A program made the position numbers and the translations under genes. From contig JBEGVN010000082.1 of NCBI GenBank assembly GCA_041178325.1, positions 62,001 to 126,000 of the forward strand: a stretch of 64,000 nucleotides of DNA, read 5' to 3'. Below, piece after piece: positions 52,606-59,785 of this stretch. The stretch is from UBA6136 sp041178325. GTDB taxonomy: Bacteria > Pseudomonadota > Gammaproteobacteria > Methylococcales > Methylococcaceae. The notes below the pieces were generated by a model. The model saw only the letters and a program-made list of their open reading frames with translations, had not been told where the DNA came from and did no database searches. Every line of letters starts with the position of its first letter. Position 1 is the first letter of the stretch.

Positions 52606-52857
52606 TCATCTGGCGGGACCTCCCTCGAAGGCAAGACCCTCAAGGTTTCTAAAAAGATGGCGCGAAAGACGCTCGGCTTCGCCTTTTTCCGCTGCAGAGA
52701 GCTCCGGGGAAACATACCGAAAAAGCGCCTCAAATGTTCGCCGATCATGGTCTGTCGCTGGCCAGGTCATGGCTTCACAAAAAGCAGCCAACTCTGCCAG
52801 TCCAGGGGAGCAGGCTTGAAAATCAGGACTCATCAGTCGCAAAGCCGCAAGTGTCAA
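52606..52857 (-). CDS. Possible small protein or gene remnant
   Basis: A coding-like frame (LAELAAFCEAMTWPATDHDR, FEALFRYVSPELSAAEKGEAERLSRH) of 83 codons from TTG 52857, or 75 from ATG 52833; neither has an RBS. The same frame reads on sensibly upstream for 15 codons (RDPTESASRFQAFFC) to a TAG at about 52903, with no start. This fits a truncated or decayed gene better than an intact one. No family recognised. Confidence 0.35.
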   Translation of the reverse strand: MTLAALRLMSPDFQACSPGLAELAAFCEAMTWPATDHDRRTFEALFRYVSPELSAAEKGEAERLSRHLFRNLEGLAFEGGPAR

Positions 52858-53497
52858 GCAAAAGAAAGCCTGGAAACGACTAGCGGATTCCGTTGGGTCC
52901 CGCTATCGAAGTCCAGGCCCGTGATTTTAAGATTAAGAGCTGGAAAATACTCGCAATTAATAAGGCACTTTCCATGCCATACCCAATGGGAACATGTCAG
53001 ACTGGAACAAGCCCCCTCAATCCGCTCCGATGGGGGAATTGACCTTATTCGGGAGGTACATCTTTGAAAAAGAATCTTTTAGTTTTGCAGGATATGGCAT
53101 AGACACTGTGTGAAATCCCGCACTTTCGCACATGGACATTCTCGAGCCCAACCTTAACATAACCACTTCTGACACCAACCTAATATTACATATTTTTCAA
53201 TAGGTTACGCGGTCTGGTAAAAAAGAAGTCAATCTAACTTCACCCTCGAAATCTTCAGCACTCCCGGCGGCCGCTCCACAGAGTTATCCACAGATTCTGT
53301 GGGTAACTTTTACACCCGAAAGCAAGCTCCACAGGCGGATCCGGCAACCCCTTCATCTCGCACCTTTTTTTCGGCCTTTGCGCCGATACGGGTCTCGTTT
53401 TGTTTCGAAACAATTAAATTGTGGCCCGCAATTTGCTTTTTATTTGGGGAATGAGGTTGTTGACACCGCAACCTCCAACTTCCAGGGGACGAGATTC
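52858..53497. other. Gene-poor, partly AT-rich stretch
   Basis: 640 bp without a supported gene. The segment 53060-53230 is AT-rich (for instance around TAATATTACATATTTTTCAA at 53181) and is followed by the DnaA-box-like pair listed separately and a T7 run near 53364. A 161-codon plus-strand reading across 52582-53067 is not protein-like. Confidence 0.5.
53283..53307. promoter_or_regulatory. Inverted pair of DnaA-box-like sequences
   Basis: TTATCCACA (53284-53292) equals the consensus DnaA box; TTACCCACA on the other strand (53298-53306) has one mismatch. Together they form an 11-bp inverted repeat with a 3-bp spacer (one mismatch). They lie 190 bp before the zinc-finger/HTH gene and 80 bp after an AT-rich stretch. 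Two boxes alone do not make an origin; DnaA-linked control or titration is possible. Confidence 0.5.
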
Positions 53498-53956
53498 ATG
53501 ATGGAAAGAAAGTCAGCACATAAGATTCAGGTTGGTCATCGCTATGGAAACTGGGTCATCATCGGCGAGGCACAGCGGATTGGCGGTGATATGCGTTACC
53601 TGTGCCAGTGTGCGTGCGGGATAGAGAAACAGGTTTCTGCGATCACACTAAGAAACGGTTCTTCAACCAGCTGCGGCTGCATGAGAAAGGAAAAACCCCC
53701 CAGAATCTCAGACTTTGAGTTGCAGCCAACCCCGCCTGATATTCAGGAGATTTTCAATCTCATCAGTCAGGGCTGCCTTCCCCCGGCCGATCAATTCAGC
53801 ATCGTGGATGGCGCACCATCATGGACGCTTCCTGCGATAGCAAAAATCCTGGGAATAGGAAGATCTGAACTTATTCAACATATCGAAAAAGCGGGCCCCC
53901 GGTTCTCAGCCCATTCCAGAGGCTCCATAAGCGAGGCCTACTCGGCTGCAATCTGA
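53498..53956 (+). CDS. Zinc-finger/HTH protein of phage-related type (152 aa)
   Basis: From ATG 53498 (AGGGGACG ahead; a second ATG follows directly). Residues about 9-60 show the module G-x-R-Y-G-N-W-V-I-I-G...RYLCQCACG...SCGC, a four-cysteine zinc ribbon-like domain common in phage and mobile-element proteins of the G-RFG-L-V type. The C-terminal part has a helix-turn-helix-like LPAIAKILGIGRSELIQHIEK. It may bind DNA. It stands alone; a longer frame from 53378 is rejected. No neighbouring phage genes are seen. Possible weak terminator hairpin at about 53966-53989 (GGGCGC/GCGCCC). Confidence 0.65.
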   Translation: MMERKSAHKIQVGHRYGNWVIIGEAQRIGGDMRYLCQCACGIEKQVSAITLRNGSSTSCGCMRKEKPPRISDFELQPTPPDIQEIFNLISQGCLPPADQFSIVDGAPSWTLPAIAKILGIGRSELIQHIEKAGPRFSAHSRGSISEAYSAAI

Positions 53957-54003
53957 CGAATGATGGGGGCGCTCAACTTTCGGCGCCCTTAAGCGACGAA
54001 TCC

Positions 54004-54618
54004 CTAGCGTGGTCCGGGTAGACCCTGACCACCCAGCATTGTCGGCCTTGGCGGGGCCCACTTGAGATCGATCACCTCCCCGCCCTTGAGTCGGATCTTT
54101 TGCATCATCGATCCATCTTCTTCCTGCGCGTCATTCACGCCGTACATGAAGTCAAAATAATCGTGGTCCTTGCCAAGCCATCGGGTGCGCGCAACGACAA
54201 AAAACTCGCCGTCAGCCACGTTGATGAAAGAGAAGTCTCCATCCTCATCGCACTGCGCCGTGCGTGTTGCGGCATAAAATGCCTCAGCACCCTGAAAAGT
54301 AATCTGGGACTCACGTGCATCCATTCGAAATGCGGTATTGATGTTGCCGTACTTCCCCGTGTCTAGCTCATAAAACTTCCGCGCCCACTCCTTCGCATAA
54401 TCAGTGGCAGGCACCAGACTCACCGAGCTATTGGCGCAGGTCACCAGCGTCCCACTCGCCATAGCCACCATGATGCGCCCTGTGACTTGATTGGTTCCCG
54501 GCTTCAATAGCGCCCGCGCCTTGCCTTCATCAAACGGGACAGAAATACGGACCGGTCCAGAAGACTGACAGCCGACAAGGGCCAAAAAGAAAACGCCGCT
54601 CCACAACTTGATCTGCAT
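54004..54618 (-). CDS. Putative lipoprotein, unknown (204 aa)
   Basis: Signal peptide with lipobox (LALVGC, Cys about 17) after a GGTGAG ribosome site. The mature part has beta-rich stretches such as TNQVTGRIMVAMASGTLVTC and DFSFINVADGEFFVVART, which recall the carboxypeptidase-regulatory-like beta fold (a T-x-x-x-G-x-F...V-x-x-G-x-Y/F pattern). No family is certain. Located at the cell envelope if the lipobox is used. Confidence 0.7.
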   Translation of the reverse strand: MQIKLWSGVFFLALVGCQSSGPVRISVPFDEGKARALLKPGTNQVTGRIMVAMASGTLVTCANSSVSLVPATDYAKEWARKFYELDTGKYGNINTAFRMDARESQITFQGAEAFYAATRTAQCDEDGDFSFINVADGEFFVVARTRWLGKDHDYFDFMYGVNDAQEEDGSMMQKIRLKGGEVIDLKWAPPRPTMLGGQGLPGPR

Positions 54619-54770
54619 AAGCTCACCGAGAAAAAACCGAAGGGCTGTTTCCGAAAGGCTTTCCTTCGGAACTTTTGGGGTCCGTCGAATTCTAACCGAT
54701 CGCGCAACACAGTCGGCTGATCACGCCTGTTGGCTTTGAAAGACACCCAGAAGACTGAGGGGTACTCCTT

Positions 54771-54971
54771 ATGATTTATGGACAGAATCTCATCATGACC
54801 CGCGAAATGCTCGACTGTTACCGTCGAGACATTCACAGTCGACACCCCGTTTTCTCAACACAAGCGGCACAGTCCCTTAAAGAGTGCATTGAGCGGGGTG
54901 GAAGTTTTGATTGTGAGGCTACACGGCTGAGCGCCATGAACCTTTACTCCTCCCTGACGGGAAACCCCTAA
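54771..54971 (+). CDS. Possible small protein (66 aa)
   Basis: ATG 54771 with GAGGGG about 10 bp ahead. Contains CYRRDIHSRHPVFSTQAAQSL and CIERGGSFDCEATRLSAMNL: mostly helical, two cysteines in the second half. No family recognised. Coding potential looks fair because composition is not Arg/Ser-biased like shadows of other genes, but evidence is limited. Confidence 0.4.
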   Translation: MIYGQNLIMTREMLDCYRRDIHSRHPVFSTQAAQSLKECIERGGSFDCEATRLSAMNLYSSLTGNP

Positions 54972-55068
54972 AGACCCTTCCAAGCTCGCCCACCACTTGG
55001 TCTACAATGACAGCCTGATCACAGCCACTGTGGTCATGCTGAATCTGAGCGGCGTACTGGGAGGATTA

Positions 55069-55956
55069 ATGGAACCTGATGTCATATCTGAATTCCCGCG
55101 TGAATCATGGGGGAATGAGGCCCAGTCAACCAATGAAGGACTTGAATCCACTCTGGAGGCTGGGAGGGTTCTCTACTTTCCACGCCTCAGCTTCGAACTC
55201 AGCGAAGCAGAAACGCGATTTCTTGACCCTGTCTGGTCAAATGGAAAATCTAAAAACATCAGTTACCGGGGACCCGATGTGCCCCTTCAGGGAGTCAACG
55301 GAAGCGCGTCGGACGTTCAGGATCTGAAGGCTCTGGTGGCCCGCTTTAGTGAACATGCCGAGAAACTGGTTGACGCGCTCTTCCCTCTGTATCGTGGCCA
55401 TCTTCGAAAGGGATTCACTTCCTATAGACCCGCGCATGTTGAGACCCGCGTGACCAGCTGGCGAAAGGATGACACGCGCCTCCACATCGACTCATTTCCT
55501 TCGAACCCGACAGGCGGATTGAGGCTTCTGCGGGTATTCACGAATATCAACCCCAATGGCGTGCCCCGAACCTGGCGGGTGGGTGAGCCCTTCAAGGACT
55601 ACGCCGCCCGATTTGCGCCAAAAGCGAGCGCCATGTGGCCGGGTCAAGCTTGGGCAATGGATATTCTGGGCCTGACCAAATCCAAGCGCTCGCCCTATGA
55701 TCATCTGATGGGCCAACTCCACGATCATGGAAAATTTGATCTCGACTATCAAAAAAACGCCCCTCAACTGACCCTGGATATTCCCCCCGGGGCAACATGG
55801 GTCGTCTTTTCAGATCAAGTTCTTCATGCCGTAATGTCCGGGCAGTTTATGCTGGAGCAAACCTTCTACCTCAAACCTGAGCATCTCAAGGATCCAGCCA
55901 ATGGTCCACTGCGCATTCTCGAGCAGCTCACCCGTCGCCCATTGCTGACCGGATAG
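55069..55956 (+). CDS. kdoO: Kdo hydroxylase (Fe(II)/2-oxoglutarate oxygenase)
   Basis: 295 aa from ATG 55069 (GGGAGG 4 bp ahead). Hydroxylates 3-deoxy-D-manno-octulosonate in the LPS inner core. Family blocks: GRVLYFPRLSFELSEAE near the start, KNISYRGP, RVTSWRKDDTRLHIDSFPSNP (Fe ligands His and Asp in HxD), GLRLLRVFTNINPNGVPRTWRVGEPF, and WVVFSDQVLHAVMSGQFMLEQTF with the second His. It tells that the organism makes LPS, modified at Kdo. It is 3 bp before the nitroreductase gene and probably co-transcribed. Confidence 0.88.
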   Translation: MEPDVISEFPRESWGNEAQSTNEGLESTLEAGRVLYFPRLSFELSEAETRFLDPVWSNGKSKNISYRGPDVPLQGVNGSASDVQDLKALVARFSEHAEKLVDALFPLYRGHLRKGFTSYRPAHVETRVTSWRKDDTRLHIDSFPSNPTGGLRLLRVFTNINPNGVPRTWRVGEPFKDYAARFAPKASAMWPGQAWAMDILGLTKSKRSPYDHLMGQLHDHGKFDLDYQKNAPQLTLDIPPGATWVVFSDQVLHAVMSGQFMLEQTFYLKPEHLKDPANGPLRILEQLTRRPLLTG

Positions 55957-55959
55957 ACC

Positions 55960-56541
55960 ATGTTTGCAAAACCCGCATTGACCGAAACGGACATCCAACC
56001 CCTGCTTCAAAACCGCTGGAGCGGCAGGGCTTTTGACCCTCATCGTGCTGTAGAAATAAATAAGCTAGATGCCCTCGCCGAGGCAGCGCGTTGGTCCCCC
56101 TCCAGCATGAACGCCCAACCCTGGCGCTTCACCCTGGTAACCCGAGAGCAGGATGCGGCCTGGATCCCCGTGAAAGAATGCTTGGCGACGTCGAATCAAA
56201 CATGGGCTGATCAGGCGCCAACACTCTTGGTTGTTGCCGCTGAAACACATTTTGCAGATGGAAAGCCCAATCGCTGGGCAGCATACGACACTGGTGCAGC
56301 CATGATGGCCCTGTCGATCGAAGCCACTGCTCAGGGACTCATGGTCCACCAGATGGGGGGCTTCAACGCGGAACGACTTAGAGCGGTTTTGGCGCTTCCT
56401 GCACATTGGGAATTATTGGCCGTTGCCGCTATCGGCTATCAACTCCCCAAGGACAAAATACCCGCTACGCTGACAGAGCGCGAACTAGCCGAGCGCTCGC
56501 GAAACCCCAAAGAAACATTCTGGCTCAAGGCACCGACCTGA
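55960..56541 (+). CDS. Nitroreductase-family oxidoreductase
   Basis: 193 aa FMN-dependent enzyme of the nitroreductase fold: RWSGRAFDPHRAV, LAEAARWSPSSMNAQPWRF (FMN-contacting SSxNxQPW), YDTGAAMMALSIEATAQGLMVHQMGGF. Reduces nitro compounds, quinones or flavins with NAD(P)H; true substrate unknown. Starts 3 bp after kdoO. Confidence 0.9.
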   Translation: MFAKPALTETDIQPLLQNRWSGRAFDPHRAVEINKLDALAEAARWSPSSMNAQPWRFTLVTREQDAAWIPVKECLATSNQTWADQAPTLLVVAAETHFADGKPNRWAAYDTGAAMMALSIEATAQGLMVHQMGGFNAERLRAVLALPAHWELLAVAAIGYQLPKDKIPATLTERELAERSRNPKETFWLKAPT

Positions 56542-56602
56542 ACCTTCACCCCGCAGGCTTATGGCCTCATGACTGAGGCTGGCCGCGCATTTTTCGTGTC
56601 CC

Positions 56603-58561
56603 ATGCAATCACTTACTCGACTCATTGAACGACTCAGCAGCCGACAAATCAGCGGCGTAGGCTTAGGGCTTTTCCGGATCGCCTTCTCGCTCGTTGCATT
56701 GCAGGAAGTCGTTTTCCTTTTCTATTTCAGGCACCTCATCTTTGACCCCGTTCCCTATCTGGATCGTGCATCGCCGGTCATGCATCTTCTTCTCATCGTG
56801 TGGATGGGGGTTCTCGTGTGCTTGGCTCTGGGATATCAAACCTACAAGGCGGCTATCCTTAATTATCTTTTCTGGGTGGTTTTCGTGATCTTTACGCCCA
56901 TGTGGCAGGATTTTGATGGGGGCTTCGACCAGTTAATGACGGGCACCAGCCTTTTGCTGATCTTCCTGCCGTCGTCACAGCGCTTGGCGCTCGACCCGAT
57001 CAGGCTTCGCTGGGACACCCCACGACCCGATCTTCTCGACCCTAACCCGCGAAACGTCTCTCAGCTGGCGTACCTTCTTCCCCTGGGAATCATGCTCGGC
57101 CTGCTTTATCTCGATTCAGGCATTCACAAGCTTTCATCCGAATTCTGGCGCAATGGCATGGGCGCTTGGCTACCATCGACCATGCCTTATTACATGTCAC
57201 CGCTCGACATGAGCTTCCTTCTGAATCACCAGTCACTGGAGATGCTGATCGGCTATAGCGTGATCGTATTCCAGCTGGTGTTTCTGTTTGTGTACTGGCA
57301 TCGCTGGTTTCGAATTCCTTTGTTGCTCTTGGGTGTGAGCTTTCATCTAGGAATCATTGTCTCGCTCAATGTTTATCCTTTTGGCTTTGGTATGCTGGTG
57401 AACTACCTTCTTTTGGTTCCCGCCGCATTCTGGAATCGACTGGAAAGGGGGATCAAAGTCCAGAACCCCACACTGGATGTTTTTTACGACGAGGGATGCC
57501 CCTTGTGTCGAAGGACCGTTCTGGTCATCCACCATTTCGACATACGTCGGGCTGTCGCTTTCAAGGGACTCCAAAGTCATCATGAGGGAGAACCCCGTCT
57601 TGATGGCATTCCTCTTAGAACCTTACTCACAGATTTATTCAGTACCGATAGCAAAGGGAGCCTCGCCTCAGGGCTCGATACCTATATTCGGATCCTTCGC
57701 GCACTCGGCTATACCTATCCTTTAGCGCTGTTCTTGAGCCTTCCCGGCATTTATGGAGTGGCAAATAGGATGTATCGACGAATCGCCGACTCACGCCAGC
57801 GGCAGCCCTGTGACGAGACCTGCGTCATACCGGTTAAAGATAGCCCTGAGAACCCTCATCCTTGGGCTGAGTTTCTCGAAAAACATGCGGGCACACCGCG
57901 CAAGAGAGCGTATCGGATTGCCAAAATCGTCATTGGCATTTTGGTCCTTCAACTGAACTGCACCCTGCACTACGGCATCCTTTACCGATGGGCGGGCAGT
58001 AAACCTCAGGATCCAGCATTAGCACTTCTGGATCAGGCCAGCGACTCCGTCATCAACGTCTCCCATGCTTTCTTCGGCATTTCCCCACATGCCTTGTACC
58101 TGCATGATCATTTTGACAATTACAACGAAATTGTCGCCCTGGTTTATCGGGATGGTTCAGGGCATGAGGAGTGGCTACCCTTCATCAATCAGGAAGGTCG
58201 TCTTTTATCGCCCAACTGGGGAAGAGTCCAGTCCATGTGGGCCAATGTAGCCATCACATCACACATGAGTCAGGACCGCCTTGAAAAATTCGGCCGCAAG
58301 GTTACCGCCTACTATAGCCGGGAAATGGGCATCAACCTGGAGCATGCGGATTTCGTAATAAAGAGTAAGCGGGTAGAGGTTCCCACACACTGGGAACCTG
58401 AACTCAGGAAGCACAACCTCTCGGGCAACTGGACCGATATCGGGTTACTGAGCTGGCGAAACGGTATTGGACGTCTTAGCCTGGAGCCACGGCCGGGCGC
58501 TTTGAAACCGCGCGACCAGAAAGACACGCCTCGCTCACTTGGAACCCCGCCGCCTCCTTAA
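56603..58561 (+). CDS. HTTM membrane protein fused to DCC thiol-oxidoreductase domain
   Basis: 652 aa. The first 290 residues have about seven hydrophobic segments and the HTTM (horizontally transferred transmembrane) family pattern related to vitamin K-dependent carboxylases: GLGLFRIAFSLVALQEV, GLLYLDSGIHKLSSEFWRNG, FHLGIIVSLNVYPFG. Residues about 292-420 form a DCC (DUF393) domain starting DVFYDEGCPLCRR with the CxxC-type CPLC. A further 230 residues include a membrane helix and a soluble tail. HTTM plus DCC fusions occur in bacteria; function unknown. Its 3' end overlaps the convergent hydrolase by 86 bp. Confidence 0.82.
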   Translation: MQSLTRLIERLSSRQISGVGLGLFRIAFSLVALQEVVFLFYFRHLIFDPVPYLDRASPVMHLLLIVWMGVLVCLALGYQTYKAAILNYLFWVVFVIFTPMWQDFDGGFDQLMTGTSLLLIFLPSSQRLALDPIRLRWDTPRPDLLDPNPRNVSQLAYLLPLGIMLGLLYLDSGIHKLSSEFWRNGMGAWLPSTMPYYMSPLDMSFLLNHQSLEMLIGYSVIVFQLVFLFVYWHRWFRIPLLLLGVSFHLGIIVSLNVYPFGFGMLVNYLLLVPAAFWNRLERGIKVQNPTLDVFYDEGCPLCRRTVLVIHHFDIRRAVAFKGLQSHHEGEPRLDGIPLRTLLTDLFSTDSKGSLASGLDTYIRILRALGYTYPLALFLSLPGIYGVANRMYRRIADSRQRQPCDETCVIPVKDSPENPHPWAEFLEKHAGTPRKRAYRIAKIVIGILVLQLNCTLHYGILYRWAGSKPQDPALALLDQASDSVINVSHAFFGISPHALYLHDHFDNYNEIVALVYRDGSGHEEWLPFINQEGRLLSPNWGRVQSMWANVAITSHMSQDRLEKFGRKVTAYYSREMGINLEHADFVIKSKRVEVPTHWEPELRKHNLSGNWTDIGLLSWRNGIGRLSLEPRPGALKPRDQKDTPRSLGTPPPP

Positions 58562-59591
58562 ATCCTTGGTAGGCCTGCAGCTCACACCCCGACAACAAGG
58601 GTGCCCTTCGATCAAGGATCCAGCCGACAACATCATGCAGCGGGATCGCGGCCTCAAGATCGCGTAGAAGGAGATGAAAACCCTCAGGATAATATGCTGC
58701 TCTCACCTCTGGCTTACCCGCAATTCGCGCCCAAAGGCGCTGGACCGGGGCGGCAGGGATGATCTCGTCCTTGCCGCCGTATAGGATTAAGACAGGCCCG
58801 TTAAGTTGATCGACTCCAATCTGGGCCGCATCCATTAGATCAGCAAGACCCTGGATCGCATCAATCCGCGTTGCCTTAATCACCCAAGGATCACGCCCCA
58901 ACCCCCGCAACATTTCCAGATTGTCAGACGCCTGAACCCGGAGTCCACTCCCGGTCAGCCGAAACTCAGGCAACGTTAGCGCCGCCAGATCGAGGATCAA
59001 AGATTGATACCAAGGCATCGTGTCCCTCGACCATACGGCAGGTGCTGAGAGAATGACGCCGTCTACAGTTAAGGTCGGATTGTGAGTGAGAGCGGTGATG
59101 GCAACAGCAGCGCCCATGCTTTCTCCCAGAAGAAAAACAGGAATGCCCCGATAACGGGCCTTGACCGCCTGAGTGATCAATTGAAGATCTTCGCCATAGG
59201 ACGCTGATCCTGCCCATAGCCCCGTTCTTTCAGACAGACCGAATCCACGCTGATCGTAGGCAATCAAGCCAATGCCACGGGCCGCGAAATAGGAACCCAC
59301 CGCATCAAACGCCCGACTGTAATCGTTGAAGCCATGGAGTGCCACCACTATGGCCTGCATTCCACTTTGCTGTGGCAAAAAGGTGCGAACGGGAATGATC
59401 CGCCCATCGGGAGAAAGAAAATGGGCCGAAGCCAGGTGGGTCTCTCCACTGGCTTTGTGCTGCGTCGGTATAGTGCTGTCAGCACACCCTGCCAGAAGCA
59501 AAAAGCTCACCCCACACAAACTGAGAAGCAAAAATCGGTAATGCATTCTGGTGACTCGGGTTTTTGCAGACTTTCGCACAAAATGCCCCAT
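58476..59591 (-). CDS. Alpha/beta hydrolase lipoprotein (monoacylglycerol lipase-like)
   Basis: 371 aa from ATG 59591 (AGAGG 7 bp ahead); ATG 59546 would start directly at the signal peptide (MHYRFLLLSLCGVSFLLLAGC). Both give a lipobox LLLAGC. Domain: VVALHGFNDYSRAFDAVG, IAYDQRGFGLSERTGLW, nucleophile elbow LGESMGAA (Ser), acid in LYGGKDEII, His in PEGFHLLLRDLE: a complete Ser-Asp-His triad of the Hydrolase_4/monoglyceride lipase group. Probably hydrolyses lipids or esters at the outer membrane. The last 29 codons overlap the convergent HTTM gene. Confidence 0.87.
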   Translation of the reverse strand: MGHFVRKSAKTRVTRMHYRFLLLSLCGVSFLLLAGCADSTIPTQHKASGETHLASAHFLSPDGRIIPVRTFLPQQSGMQAIVVALHGFNDYSRAFDAVGSYFAARGIGLIAYDQRGFGLSERTGLWAGSASYGEDLQLITQAVKARYRGIPVFLLGESMGAAVAITALTHNPTLTVDGVILSAPAVWSRDTMPWYQSLILDLAALTLPEFRLTGSGLRVQASDNLEMLRGLGRDPWVIKATRIDAIQGLADLMDAAQIGVDQLNGPVLILYGGKDEIIPAAPVQRLWARIAGKPEVRAAYYPEGFHLLLRDLEAAIPLHDVVGWILDRRAPLLSGCELQAYQGFKEAAGFQVSEACLSGRAVSKRPAVAPG

Positions 59592-59785
59592 GACGGCCTC
59601 TAAAATCTCCGCAAATTGACGCGTAGCATCGTCCAGCAAGGTAGGCTAAGATGGCCCAGCCTATCGGATCGGCGGCGCGATTGTCTCCCTGCCCCGATGC
59701 CCGAAGGCCTCTTGCCCTGAGGCTGCAGCGCCTCTCCATGTGCAACGACTTCGCTTGAGCGCGAGCGTCAAAGGCTTTTAACCCC

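Noticed and set aside
52582..53067. 161-codon plus-strand open frame
   Set aside because: Arg/Ser/Lys/Cys-rich with no domain, no RBS, and antisense to a more protein-like frame; looks like a chance frame.
53181..53307. Full chromosomal origin
   Set aside because: Only two DnaA-box-like sequences, no dnaA, dnaN or gidA nearby; kept as a regulatory observation only.
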